Numbered from the stretch's first letter, positions 1 through 7,542 are shown. The stretch is 26,778 nt of DNA from DASZBR01 sp033763845 (GCA_033763845.1 JANRJR010000033.1:1-26778), one strand, 5' to 3'. Translations and numbers: made by a program. Notes: generated by a model not told the origin, from the letters alone.

Positions 1-1
1 A

Positions 2-145
2 GTAGAGATGGTAATGCCAGGGGATAACACGAAGATGGTGGTGAAGTTGATAGTGCCGATCGCGATGGAAGAAGGTTTACGATTTGCAGTAAGAGAAGGT
101 GGACGCACAGTAGGTGCGGGTGTTGTAACTAAAATACTTGAGTAA
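2..145 (+). CDS. tuf: Elongation factor Tu, C-terminal end (partial)
   Basis: The last 47 codons of EF-Tu, the GTPase that delivers aminoacyl-tRNA to the ribosome; the rest lies left of the window. The fragment reads VEMVMPGDNTKMVV, then REGGRTVGAGVVTKILE and a stop, which is the end of domain 3 and nearly identical to E. coli EF-Tu. rpsJ starts only 6 bases after the stop, so tuf and the S10 operon are probably one transcript. It is called partial only because of the window edge; nothing in it looks broken. Confidence 0.97.
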   Translation, partial: VEMVMPGDNTKMVVKLIVPIAMEEGLRFAVREGGRTVGAGVVTKILE

Positions 146-151
146 AAAACA

Positions 152-478
152 ATGGCACAGAAAATTAGGATATATTTAAAAGCATTTGATCATCGGTTAA
201 TCGATCAATCTGCAAAAGAAATTGTTGAAACCGCAAAACGGACTGGGGCTCGCATCAGTGGTCCCATTCCATTGCCAACTAAAATTGAGCGAATGACGAT
301 TTTGAGTTCACCTCACGTTGACAAAAATGCGCGTAAACAATACGAAATTAGAACACATAAGCGACTAATGGATATTTTAGCCACAGATAAAACCGTTGAT
401 GCATTAATGCGATTGGATTTATCTGCAGGGGTTGAAGTTGAAATTAGTTTGGAAGAAGAAAAGAAACAAAAGAGCTAG
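152..478 (+). CDS. rpsJ: 30S ribosomal protein S10 (NusE)
   Basis: Small-subunit head protein uS10, which in E. coli also acts as NusE with NusB in transcription antitermination. It has 108 aa against 103 in E. coli. The family core is clear: KAFDHRLIDQSAKEIVETAK near the start, GPIPLPTKIER, and SPHVDKNARKQYEIRTHKR in the rRNA-binding loop. The difference in length is a short charged C-terminal tail (EEEKKQKS). It opens the S10 operon but lies 6 bases behind tuf, leaving no room for the long leader that carries L4 autoregulation in E. coli. Confidence 0.98.
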   Translation: MAQKIRIYLKAFDHRLIDQSAKEIVETAKRTGARISGPIPLPTKIERMTILSSPHVDKNARKQYEIRTHKRLMDILATDKTVDALMRLDLSAGVEVEISLEEEKKQKS

Positions 479-503
479 AAATTTAAAGAGTGGGGAATAG
501 GTA

Positions 504-1142
504 ATGGTACCGGGTTTAGTTGGGCAAAAAGTAGGAATGACACGAATATTTACTGATAAAGGTGATTCAATCGCTGTATCAGTAATTGAAGTTATTCCCA
601 ATCGAGTTGTTCAAGTCAAAAGTAGTGAGACAGATGGTTATGTTGCTATTCAAGTAACCACAGGAACTAAAAAATCGTCTCGTTTATCCAAGCCAATGAT
701 TGGACATTATGCGAAAGCAAATGTTGAGCCAGGTATAGGATTATGGGAATTTGATGTTAAAACACCAGATGACTTTAAAGTCGGTAGTGAATTAACCGTA
801 AAATTATTTGAATCTATATCACTAGTTGATGTGGTGGGTGTTTCTAAAGGTAAAGGTTTTGCGGGTGTGATCAAGCGCCATAATTTTAGGACGCAAGATG
901 CTTCTCATGGTAATTCTTTGTCTCACCGTGTAGGTGGTTCTATTGGTCAACGTCAGTCGCCGGGTAAAGTATTTAAAGGTAAAAAAATGGCCGGCCAAAT
1001 GGGTAACAAGAATGTAACGGTTCCCAATTTGAGCGTTGTTAGAATTGATGCCGAAAAAGGTCTTATATTAATTTCAGGTGGTGTTCCAGGAGCGCCAGGA
1101 TCGTATGTTGTTATTTATCCGGCGAAGGGAGAGAAACAATAA
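504..1142 (+). CDS. rplC: 50S ribosomal protein L3
   Basis: uL3, an early-assembly 23S rRNA-binding protein whose long finger reaches toward the peptidyl-transferase centre. It has 212 aa, close to the usual 209. Conserved blocks are LVGQKVGMTRIF at the N terminus, SKGKGFAGVIKRHNFRTQD, HGNSLSHRVGGSIGQRQSPG (the finger, containing the Gln that PrmB methylates in E. coli) and GKKMAGQMGNKNVTV. The stop codon overlaps the rplD start by one base (TAATG), which implies translational coupling. Confidence 0.98.
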   Translation: MVPGLVGQKVGMTRIFTDKGDSIAVSVIEVIPNRVVQVKSSETDGYVAIQVTTGTKKSSRLSKPMIGHYAKANVEPGIGLWEFDVKTPDDFKVGSELTVKLFESISLVDVVGVSKGKGFAGVIKRHNFRTQDASHGNSLSHRVGGSIGQRQSPGKVFKGKKMAGQMGNKNVTVPNLSVVRIDAEKGLILISGGVPGAPGSYVVIYPAKGEKQ

Positions 1143-1747
1143 TGGCCAAGAATATTGACATTAAAGCATTAGAGCTTTCACCAAAAGTGTTTGATAAACC
1201 TTATAATGAATCATTGATTCATCAAGTGGTCATTGCACGCATGGCAGGTTTACGTGCAGGTACGCATCAACAAAAAACACGTGCGGAAGTTAGTGGTGGT
1301 GGTGCAAAACCGTGGAATCAAAAAGGCTCAGGTCGAGCTCGTGCCGGCACAACACGTGGTCCGTTATGGCGTCACGGTGGTGTAACATTTGCAGCACGCC
1401 CAAATGATTACAGTCAGAAAATTAACAAAAAAATGTACAAGGGCGCTATTTGTTCAATTTTGTCTCAATTGTTACGAGACGAACGGTTATTAGTTGTCGA
1501 TGAAATAAAATTAGCCAAAGCAAAAACAAAAGAATTAGTCACTTTCTTAACAAAATTAAAAGCAGTTCAACCATTAATTATTGTTAACGAAATTGATGAA
1601 AATCTTGCATTAGCCTCTCGTAATTTATTAGGTACAAATGTTATTTCAGTAAACGGTGTAGATCCGGTGTTTCTTGTAAAGCATGAGCATGTTGTGATTA
1701 CGAAGCCGGCACTGCAAAAATTAAATGAGGCGTTACAACATGGCTAA
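1142..1747 (+). CDS. rplD: 50S ribosomal protein L4
   Basis: uL4, whose extended loop lines the exit tunnel. It has 201 aa, the same as E. coli. The loop is recognisable by TRAEVSGGGAKPWNQKGSGR followed by ARAGTTRGPLWRHGGVTFAARP. In E. coli L4 also represses the S10 operon through the leader RNA; no such leader is possible here because rpsJ follows tuf directly. The gene overlaps rplC by 1 base and rplW by 8 bases. Confidence 0.98.
   Translation: MAKNIDIKALELSPKVFDKPYNESLIHQVVIARMAGLRAGTHQQKTRAEVSGGGAKPWNQKGSGRARAGTTRGPLWRHGGVTFAARPNDYSQKINKKMYKGAICSILSQLLRDERLLVVDEIKLAKAKTKELVTFLTKLKAVQPLIIVNEIDENLALASRNLLGTNVISVNGVDPVFLVKHEHVVITKPALQKLNEALQHG
1727..1730 (+). promoter_or_regulatory. Ribosome binding site that fixes the rplW start
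   Basis: GAGG inside the end of rplD, 9 bases before ATG 1740. It supports that codon over an in-frame ATG at 1725, which would add five residues absent from other L23 proteins. Confidence 0.65.
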
Positions 1748-2042
1748 GCATTCTATTAAAGTTATTTTAAGTCCTCACGTTACTGAAAAAGCAACAGCAT
1801 TGTCTGCTAAAAATCAGTATGTGTTTAAAATCCACAAAACTGCAAACAAAACGCAAGTCAAAGAAACTGTTGAAAAAGACTTTGATGTAAAAGTCGCTTC
1901 TGTGCGTACGGTTAATCAACAAGGAAAAATACGAAGAGCGGGTGCAATCACAGGACGTCGAAGTGATTGGAAAAAAGCGTATGTTTCGCTCGTGGAAGGT
2001 TACACCATTACTTTACCTGAATCTGAAACAGTCAAGGATTAA
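1740..2042 (+). CDS. rplW: 50S ribosomal protein L23
   Basis: uL23, located at the tunnel exit and the docking site for trigger factor and SRP. With the start at 1740 it has 100 aa, as in E. coli. The N-terminal block SPHVTEKAT contains Glu16, which aligns with the E. coli Glu18 that contacts trigger factor. The C-terminal half has the typical GRRSDWKKAYVSL rRNA-binding stretch. The start overlaps the last 8 bases of rplD, and the gene is followed after 6 bases by rplB. Confidence 0.97.
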   Translation: MAKHSIKVILSPHVTEKATALSAKNQYVFKIHKTANKTQVKETVEKDFDVKVASVRTVNQQGKIRRAGAITGRRSDWKKAYVSLVEGYTITLPESETVKD

Positions 2043-2048
2043 TGTATC

Positions 2049-2879
2049 ATGTCGATTAAGAAATCTAAACCTACGTCACCAGGAAAGCGATTTCGCGAAA
2101 CTGTAAGTCGTGAAAATTTGCATAAAAAAAAGCCGTTTAAAGCATTGATTGCCGGTTCGACAAAGCGTAAAGGTGGTCGAAACAATACGGGTCGTATTAC
2201 TACTCGTCACCAAGGTGGTGGTCATAAGCGCCAGTTCCGTCTAGTAGATTTCGTTCGCAATAAAGACAATGTTACTGCTACGGTTCAGCGTATTGAGTAT
2301 GATCCAAATCGTACGGCAAATATTGCATTATTGTTGTACGCTGATGGTGAAAGACGTTATATTCTCGCACCCGCTGGTTTGAAAGCTGGTGATGAAGTTT
2401 CATCGGGTCTTGAGGCAGGTATTAAATTAGGAAACAGTTTGCCACTTCGACTGATTCCGGTTGGCACAAATATTCATTGCGTAGAACTTAAACAAGGTAA
2501 AGGGGCGCAACTTGCTCGTTCGGCTGGTTCTTCTGTGCAATTGATTGCCAAAGAAGGTAAGTATGCTCTGATTAAATTAAAATCAGGTGAGTCGCGCAAT
2601 GTCGGATTGGATTGTCGTGCATCGATTGGTGAAGTGGGTAATGCAGAACATAATCTGCGGTCGATTGGTAAAGCAGGCGCAAAGCGTTGGTTAGGTATTC
2701 GTCCCACTGTTCGTGGTGTGGCAATGAATCCTATCGATCACCCGCACGGTGGTGGTGAAGGTAAAACATCTGGTGGCCGTCATCCTGTAACACCATGGGG
2801 TGTTTCCACAAAAGGGTACAAAACACGTAAAAATAAACGTACGGCTGTATTTATTGTTAAGGCGAGAGAGAGGGGTTAA
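2049..2879 (+). CDS. rplB: 50S ribosomal protein L2
   Basis: uL2, the most conserved large-subunit protein, required for subunit joining and peptidyl-transferase activity. It has 276 aa (E. coli 273). Motifs seen are GRNNTGRITTRHQGGGHKR near residue 45, the OB/SH3 core (YDPNRTANIALLLYADGERR), and the C-terminal signature MNPIDHPHGGGEGKTSGGRH, which carries the His equivalent to E. coli His229. The next gene, rpsS, starts 2 bases after the stop. Confidence 0.99.
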   Translation: MSIKKSKPTSPGKRFRETVSRENLHKKKPFKALIAGSTKRKGGRNNTGRITTRHQGGGHKRQFRLVDFVRNKDNVTATVQRIEYDPNRTANIALLLYADGERRYILAPAGLKAGDEVSSGLEAGIKLGNSLPLRLIPVGTNIHCVELKQGKGAQLARSAGSSVQLIAKEGKYALIKLKSGESRNVGLDCRASIGEVGNAEHNLRSIGKAGAKRWLGIRPTVRGVAMNPIDHPHGGGEGKTSGGRHPVTPWGVSTKGYKTRKNKRTAVFIVKARERG

Positions 2880-2881
2880 TT

Positions 2882-3178
2882 GTGGCACGCTCTGTTAAGA
2901 AAGGACCATTTGTTGATTTTAAATTGATGAAAAAAGCAGAAATTGCAATTTCTGGCAAAGATAAAAAACCGATCAAAACATGGTCGAGATCTTCTGTTGT
3001 CGTACCAGAATTTGTAGGGCTTACGATTGCAGTGCATAACGGTAAGACGCATGTTCCTATTTTTGTTTCTGAAAATATGATTGGTCATAAATTGGGTGAA
3101 TTTGCACCAACCCGAATTTTTAAGGGTCACTCAGCTGCGGATAAAAAGACAGCTGAAGCTGAAAAGTCAAAAGCATAG
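2882..3178 (+). CDS. rpsS: 30S ribosomal protein S19 (GTG start)
   Basis: uS19, a head protein next to S13 that contacts the A-site tRNA region. It has 98 aa (E. coli 92) with a slightly longer acidic/basic C-terminal tail. Diagnostic segments are ARSVKKGPFVDFKLMKK, IKTWSRSSVVVPEFVG and IGHKLGEFAPTRIFKGHSA. Translation starts at GTG 2882, just after the rplB stop; an AGAGAGAGG stretch at the end of rplB serves as ribosome binding site. No nearby ATG would give the conserved N terminus. Confidence 0.97.
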   Translation: MARSVKKGPFVDFKLMKKAEIAISGKDKKPIKTWSRSSVVVPEFVGLTIAVHNGKTHVPIFVSENMIGHKLGEFAPTRIFKGHSAADKKTAEAEKSKA

Positions 3179-3187
3179 AGAGTTAGA

Positions 3188-3538
3188 ATGATGGAAAGTG
3201 TAGCAATACTGAACAATGCGAGAATTTCGCCGCTTAAAGCGAGATTGGTTGCGGATAAAATTCGCGGACTTCCTGTAGATCGCGCATTAAATATTTTGAG
3301 TTACATGCCATTAAAAGCATCTGGCATGATTAAAAAATTATTAGAGTCTGCTTTGGCTAACGCAGAGCATAATAAGGGCGCAGATATTGATACACTGAAA
3401 GTTGCGACAATTTATGTGGACGAAGCTGGTGGCTATAAACGAATGATGCCGAGAGCGAAAGGTCGTGGAGATAGAATATTAAAACGTTTATCACACATTA
3501 CAATTAAGCTCTCCGAAATTTCTCAAAAGGAAGATTAA
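3188..3538 (+). CDS. rplV: 50S ribosomal protein L22
   Basis: uL22, whose beta-hairpin forms part of the exit-tunnel constriction where macrolides bind. It has 116 aa (E. coli 110). The conserved regions are ARISPLKARLVADKIRGLPV, ALANAEHNKGADIDTL, and the hairpin and C terminus YKRMMPRAKGRGDRILKRLS followed by HITIKLSE. Two tandem ATGs (3188 and 3191) are possible starts; alignment with E. coli favours the second, but they differ by only one residue. It is preceded by rpsS (9 bases) and followed by rpsC (1 base). Confidence 0.97.
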   Translation: MMESVAILNNARISPLKARLVADKIRGLPVDRALNILSYMPLKASGMIKKLLESALANAEHNKGADIDTLKVATIYVDEAGGYKRMMPRAKGRGDRILKRLSHITIKLSEISQKED

Positions 3539-3539
3539 A

Positions 3540-4208
3540 ATGGGTCAGAAAGTTAGTCCAGTTTCATTCAGAGTTGGAGTCATTCGTGAATCAGACTCCA
3601 TTTGGTATGTGGATAGCAAACGTTACCCAGAAACATTGCTTGCCGATTTTCGTGTGCGTGAATTTTTGAAAAAATCATTAGCCCACGCCAGTGTTGCACG
3701 AATTGTTATTTTGAGACCCACAAGTAGTAAAGTAACGGTAAAAGTATTTGTTGCACGTCCGGGGGTCGTATTAGGTAAAAAGGGGGAAGAAGTTGAAAAA
3801 TTAAAAGGAATTCTAAGCCAAATGTTGAGTGGTGCTTCAGTGCACATCGTGATCGAAGAAGTGAAAAAGCCGGATATCGATGCGAAATTGGTTTCAGAGA
3901 GTATCGCACAACAATTAGAAAAACGAGCGATGTTCAGACGTGCGATGAAGAAAGCAATGTCTTCAGCATTACGTCAAGGTGCAAAAGGAATTAAAGTTTG
4001 TGTTGCTGGTCGTTTAGGTGGGGCAGAAATTGCGCGTACAGAGTGGATGCGTGAAGGCCGTGTGCCACTTCATACATTAAAAGCAGATATTGATTACGGT
4101 TTTTCTGAAGCGAAAACGACGGCAGGAATCATCGGCGTTAAAGTGTGGATTTACAAAGGCGATGTTTCTTCGAAGCGTGATGTATCAGAAGCCGCCGAGC
4201 AGAAGTAG
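3540..4208 (+). CDS. rpsC: 30S ribosomal protein S3
   Basis: uS3, located at the mRNA entry channel; with S4 and S5 it contributes to ribosomal helicase activity. It has 222 aa, slightly shorter than the 233 of E. coli because the C-terminal tail is trimmed. It shows the N-terminal GQKVSPVSFRVGVIRE, a KH-type RNA-binding domain around residues 40-110 (PGVVLGKKGEEVEKLK, the GxxG loop) and the C-terminal signature GAKGIKVCVAGRLGGAEIAR followed by GRVPLHTLKADIDYG. Confidence 0.98.
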   Translation: MGQKVSPVSFRVGVIRESDSIWYVDSKRYPETLLADFRVREFLKKSLAHASVARIVILRPTSSKVTVKVFVARPGVVLGKKGEEVEKLKGILSQMLSGASVHIVIEEVKKPDIDAKLVSESIAQQLEKRAMFRRAMKKAMSSALRQGAKGIKVCVAGRLGGAEIARTEWMREGRVPLHTLKADIDYGFSEAKTTAGIIGVKVWIYKGDVSSKRDVSEAAEQK

Positions 4209-4226
4209 AGGGTAGGAGAGTTATAA

Positions 4227-4640
4227 ATGTTACAACCAAAACGAACAAAATTTCGCAAAACCCATAAGGGGCGTAACCGTGGGTTAGCTTTTGCAGGCTC
4301 TAAAGTGAGTCATGGTGAGTTTGGTCTCAAAGCAACTCATTGGGCACAAATTACAGCACGTCAAATTGAAGCGGCACGTAAAGTGTTAACACGTTACGTC
4401 AAACGTGGCGGAAAACTTTGGATTAAAATATTTCCCGATAAACCAATGACGAAAAAGCCTTTGGAAGTTCGTCAAGGTAAAGGTAAAGGAAGTGTGGAGT
4501 ACTGGGTAGCACAAATCCAACCAGGTCGTGTGTTATTTGAATTGGAAGGTGTATCACGTGTTGAAGCTGTAGAAGCCTTTCGTTTAGCCGCAGCAAAACT
4601 TTCGGTTCCAACGATTTTTGCAGAACGTGAGGTGTTATAG
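4227..4640 (+). CDS. rplP: 50S ribosomal protein L16
   Basis: uL16, which helps position A-site tRNA and is a late-assembly protein. It has 137 aa (E. coli 136). The N terminus MLQPKRTKFRKTHKGRNRG is typical, as is the RQGKGKGSVEYWVAQIQPGR segment, which carries the Arg hydroxylated by RoxA/YcfD in E. coli. Normally rpmC and rpsQ follow. Here the TAG stop shares its final G with the GTG start of rplN, so both expected genes are missing from this place. Confidence 0.98.
   Translation: MLQPKRTKFRKTHKGRNRGLAFAGSKVSHGEFGLKATHWAQITARQIEAARKVLTRYVKRGGKLWIKIFPDKPMTKKPLEVRQGKGKGSVEYWVAQIQPGRVLFELEGVSRVEAVEAFRLAAAKLSVPTIFAEREVL
4629..4632 (+). promoter_or_regulatory. Ribosome binding site for rplN inside the end of rplP
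   Basis: GAGG within the codons for the rplP C terminus, 7 bases before GTG 4640. It shows that rplN is read from a site embedded in rplP rather than in rpsQ, the usual upstream neighbour. This supports a genuine functional junction rather than an assembly gap. Confidence 0.6.
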
Positions 4641-5008
4641 TGATCCAGACAGAATCGTATTTAAAAGTAGCAGATAATAGCGGCGCACGTGATGTCATGT
4701 GTATTAAGGTGCTAGGGGGCTCTAAACGTCGTTATGCAGGCATTGGTGATCTGATTAAGGTCAGTATTAAAGATGCTATCCCTAACGGAAAAGTTAAAAA
4801 AGGTGATGTGTATTTAGCTGTGGTCGTGAGAACAGCTAAAGGTGTTCGTAGAGATGATGGCTCAGTGATTCGCTTTGATTCTAATGCAGTGGTTTTGTTG
4901 AATGCACAAAATCAGCCGATCGGTACACGTATTTTCGGACCCGTGACTCGCGAATTACGTGGTGAAATGTTCGCCAAAATTATTTCTCTCGCAGAAGAGG
5001 TTTTATAA
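4640..5008 (+). CDS. rplN: 50S ribosomal protein L14 (GTG start)
   Basis: uL14, which forms part of the intersubunit bridges and the face of the subunit bound by RsfS. It has 122 aa (E. coli 123). Strong matches are ESYLKVADNSGARDVMCIKV, GGSKRRYAGIGDLIKVS, VVVRTAKGVRRDDGSVIRFD and PIGTRIFGPVTRELR. It starts with GTG overlapping the rplP stop by one base. This is the first spc-operon gene, directly abutting the S10 operon because rpmC and rpsQ are absent. Confidence 0.98.
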   Translation: MIQTESYLKVADNSGARDVMCIKVLGGSKRRYAGIGDLIKVSIKDAIPNGKVKKGDVYLAVVVRTAKGVRRDDGSVIRFDSNAVVLLNAQNQPIGTRIFGPVTRELRGEMFAKIISLAEEVL

Positions 5009-5010
5009 TC

Positions 5011-5331
5011 ATGCGTAAAATTAAAAAAGGCGATACTGTAATCGTAACGACTGGAAAAGATAAAGGAAAAACAGGAAAAGTCTTAACTGTATTTCCTAGA
5101 TTGCAAAAAGCATTGGTTGAAGGCATTAAAATGGTAAAAAGAGCCACCAAACCAAATCCTCGCGCGAACAAACCGGGTGGAATTATTGAGAAAGAATCGA
5201 AAATTAATCTTTCCAATGTGGCGATTTATAATCCGATTAAACAAAAAGCAGATAAAGTAAAATTTAAGATTTTGGGCGATGGAAAAAAAGTTCGTCATTT
5301 TAAATCAAATGACGAATTGATTGATATTTAA
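5011..5331 (+). CDS. rplX: 50S ribosomal protein L24
   Basis: uL24, an assembly-initiator protein that binds the 5' domain of 23S rRNA. It has 106 aa (E. coli 104). The N-terminal KOW domain is seen as KIKKGDTVIVTTGKDKGKTG followed by KVLTVFPRLQKALVEGI; KRATKPNPRANKPGGIIEKE is the usual following segment. It starts 2 bases after rplN, with the ribosome binding site in the AGAAGAGG of the rplN tail. Confidence 0.98.
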   Translation: MRKIKKGDTVIVTTGKDKGKTGKVLTVFPRLQKALVEGIKMVKRATKPNPRANKPGGIIEKESKINLSNVAIYNPIKQKADKVKFKILGDGKKVRHFKSNDELIDI

Positions 5332-5344
5332 GACAGGTAAAAAT

Positions 5345-5887
5345 ATGTCAAATTTTGAGCAACATTACAAAACGAACGTAACGAAAGCATTAGCAAAAGA
5401 GTTTGATTATTCTTCTGTGATGGAGGTTCCACGTTTTGTTAAAATTACATTGAACATGGGTGTGGGTGAAGCAGTTGCTGACAAGAAAACATTAACAGCA
5501 GCAATTTCTGATTTGACAAAAATAACCGGTCAAAAACCCTTAACCACACATGCGCGCAAATCCATTTCTACTTTCAAAATTCGTGAAGGTTGGCCTATTG
5601 GATGCAAGGTTACCTTACGTCGTAAACGTATGTATGACTTTTTGGAAAAACTGATTGGCGTAGTTATTCCACGTATTCGAGATTTTCGTGGATTATCAAA
5701 GCGTTCATTCGATGGTCAGGGAAATTATTCATTCGGATTAAAAGAGCAAATCGTATTTCCCGAAATTAATTATGATGAAATTGATGCATTACGTGGTTTA
5801 GATATTACGATTACCACGACAGCGAAATCTGACAAAGAAGCGTATGCATTGTTAAAAGCGTTTCAGTTTCCGTTTAGAGAAGAGTAA
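5345..5887 (+). CDS. rplE: 50S ribosomal protein L5
   Basis: uL5, a 5S rRNA-binding central-protuberance protein contacting P-site tRNA. The frame is open from ATG 5321, but the family N terminus (MSNFEQHYKTNV) begins at ATG 5345, preceded by an ACAGG element; this start gives 180 aa (E. coli 179). Diagnostic segments are VPRFVKITLNMGVGEAVADK, GQKPLTTHARKSISTFKIRE and FPEINYDEIDALRGLDITI. Confidence 0.97.
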   Translation: MSNFEQHYKTNVTKALAKEFDYSSVMEVPRFVKITLNMGVGEAVADKKTLTAAISDLTKITGQKPLTTHARKSISTFKIREGWPIGCKVTLRRKRMYDFLEKLIGVVIPRIRDFRGLSKRSFDGQGNYSFGLKEQIVFPEINYDEIDALRGLDITITTTAKSDKEAYALLKAFQFPFREE

Positions 5888-5895
5888 GGAATTTT

Positions 5896-6201
5896 ATGGC
5901 AAAGCGATCTGTTGTTGTCCGCAATGAAAAAAGAAAAGAGACGGTAAATAAATACTGGAAAAAACGTCAGGAATTAAAAAAAGCCGCGATTGATCCAAAA
6001 TTGTCTGCGAAGAAAAGACAAGAAGCACAACGAAAATTAGCTGAATTGCCTAGAAATTCAAATAAAATTCGTTTGCGTAATCGGTGTGCGCTGACGGGAC
6101 GTCCACGCGGTGTGTATAAAAAATTTGGTATTTGTCGTCATATGATTTGCGTGTTGGCATCTCAAGGACAAATTCCAGGACTTTTGATGTCAAGTTGGTA
6201 A
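5896..6201 (+). CDS. rpsN: 30S ribosomal protein S14 (long form)
   Basis: uS14, a head protein next to S3 and S10. It has 101 aa, the long form usually called zinc-free. RLRNRCALTGRPRGVYKKFG is clearly S14. The C-terminal end is unusual: after KKFG it reads ICRHMICVLASQGQIPG then LLMSSW, where E. coli has LSRIKVREAAMRGEIPG then LKKASW, so several basic residues are replaced by hydrophobic ones. Two positions corresponding to zinc-ligand cysteines of the short form (in RCAL and GICR) are Cys, and the other two are Thr and Met. The assignment is firm; the divergence is noted among the findings. Confidence 0.95.
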   Translation: MAKRSVVVRNEKRKETVNKYWKKRQELKKAAIDPKLSAKKRQEAQRKLAELPRNSNKIRLRNRCALTGRPRGVYKKFGICRHMICVLASQGQIPGLLMSSW

Positions 6202-6222
6202 AGTAGAGGGTGAATTAGGATT

Positions 6223-6615
6223 ATGGTAAACGATACATTGTCAGACATGTTAGCGAGAATTAAAAATGCGCAAGCCATGGGAAAAAAACAAGTAGAAGTC
6301 ATTGATTCTAAACTCAATCGCAGTGTATGCGATGTGTTAGTTGATGAAGGTTATGTGAATGCGTATGACGCTATCAAAATTGAAGATAAACCATTTTTAA
6401 GAGTGGACTTAAAATATTACATGAATAAGCCAGTTATTCAGATGATTGATCGTGTAAGTAAATCAAGTCTGCGTGTGTACAAACAATGCCGTGATATTCC
6501 CAAAGTGATTGATGGCTTTGGTGTTATGGTGCTTTCAACGTCGAAAGGTGTGATGTCACATCTGAAAGCGCGGGAAGCAAATGTAGGTGGCGAAGCGTTA
6601 TTTATTATCAATTAA
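6223..6615 (+). CDS. rpsH: 30S ribosomal protein S8
   Basis: uS8, which binds the central domain of 16S rRNA and in E. coli represses the spc operon by binding near the rplE start. It has 130 aa, as in E. coli. MVNDTLSDMLARIKNAQAMG is the N-terminal signature, and the C-terminal RNA-binding part contains VMVLSTSKGVMSHLKAREAN followed by VGGEALFIIN. Whether the autoregulatory RNA site is conserved here was not determined. Confidence 0.97.
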   Translation: MVNDTLSDMLARIKNAQAMGKKQVEVIDSKLNRSVCDVLVDEGYVNAYDAIKIEDKPFLRVDLKYYMNKPVIQMIDRVSKSSLRVYKQCRDIPKVIDGFGVMVLSTSKGVMSHLKAREANVGGEALFIIN

Positions 6616-6630
6616 TTTTAGGTAAATTTT

Positions 6631-7158
6631 ATGTCAAGACTTGCGAATAAACCGTTGACCCTTCCTAAAGGTGTGACAATACAACCGCATGCTGATTTTG
6701 TGGAAGTCAAAGGTCCTAAAAAAACAGTGAAGATTGCGCTTCATTCTGAAATTAAAATTACTACAGAAGGTAGTTCTGTTTTTGTAAAGAGTGAAAAAGG
6801 CAATGAAAAAGCATTGTTGGGAACCGTTTGGGCTAACTTGCGTAATACTTTAGTTGGTGTTAGCGAAGGATTTAAATTGCACTTAGTATTGGTTGGTGTT
6901 GGATACCGTGTTCAGATTCAGGGCAATAAACTTAATTTGACCTTAGGGTTTTCGCATCCAGTCGTGTATAACTTACCGCAAGAGGTAACTGCTGAATCGC
7001 CCAGTCAAACCGAAATTGTGTTATCTTCCCATGATAATCAATTGTTGGGTCAAGTGGCGGCAGAAATTCGTCGATACCGTATGCCGGAATGTTACAAAGG
7101 CAAGGGTATTAAATTCTTAGGTGAAGTGATTCACCTAAAAGAAGTCAAGAAAAAGTAG
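6631..7158 (+). CDS. rplF: 50S ribosomal protein L6
   Basis: uL6, close to the sarcin-ricin loop and GTPase centre. It has 175 aa (E. coli 177), with the two tandem L6 domains of the family. MSRLANKPLTLPKGV opens the first. The second contains GFKLHLVLVGVGYRVQIQGN, LTLGFSHPVVYNLP and the C-terminal RRYRMPECYKGKGIKFLGE. The gap to rpsH is 15 bases and to rplR 12 bases. Confidence 0.98.
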   Translation: MSRLANKPLTLPKGVTIQPHADFVEVKGPKKTVKIALHSEIKITTEGSSVFVKSEKGNEKALLGTVWANLRNTLVGVSEGFKLHLVLVGVGYRVQIQGNKLNLTLGFSHPVVYNLPQEVTAESPSQTEIVLSSHDNQLLGQVAAEIRRYRMPECYKGKGIKFLGEVIHLKEVKKK

Positions 7159-7170
7159 GGTGAGAGCGTT

Positions 7171-7530
7171 ATGAAAAAAGTAGTTAGTCGTCGTGCGCGT
7201 CGTGCAAAGAAAACACGACATAAGTTGAGAGGATTGGATATACCAAGACTATCAGTGCATCTCAGCGTTCAACATATTTATGCGCAAGTGTTAACACCAG
7301 ACGGTAGCAAAGTCATTGCTGTTGCATCAACGTTAGATAAAGAAGTAAAAGCTGCGTTAGAGAAACAAGCGGCGAATATAAAATCAGCAGCTGTTGTTGG
7401 AAAATTGGTTGCTAAGCGTGCTGTTGCAGCAGGGATTTCAAAAGTAGGGTTCGACCGCTCTGGATTTAAATATCATGGTCGTGTTAAAGCTTTGGCAGAT
7501 GCTGCCAGAGAAAATGGTTTGATTTTCTAA
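7171..7530 (+). CDS. rplR: 50S ribosomal protein L18
   Basis: uL18, a 5S rRNA-binding protein of the central protuberance. It has 119 aa (E. coli 117). The very basic N terminus (MKKVVSRRARRAKKTRHKL) is followed by RLSVHLSVQHIYAQVLTPDG, AASVLGK-like AAVVGKLVAKRAVAAGIS, and the C-terminal FDRSGFKYHGRVKALADAAR plus ENGLIF. It is normally placed between rplF and rpsE, as here. Confidence 0.98.
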   Translation: MKKVVSRRARRAKKTRHKLRGLDIPRLSVHLSVQHIYAQVLTPDGSKVIAVASTLDKEVKAALEKQAANIKSAAVVGKLVAKRAVAAGISKVGFDRSGFKYHGRVKALADAARENGLIF

Positions 7531-7542
7531 GGATATACCGTA

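Noticed and set aside
4640..4640. A sequencing gap as the cause of the missing rpmC and rpsQ
   Set aside because: Both flanking genes are intact, and rplN has a well-spaced ribosome binding site inside rplP, so a simple gap is unlikely; it cannot be fully excluded without reads.
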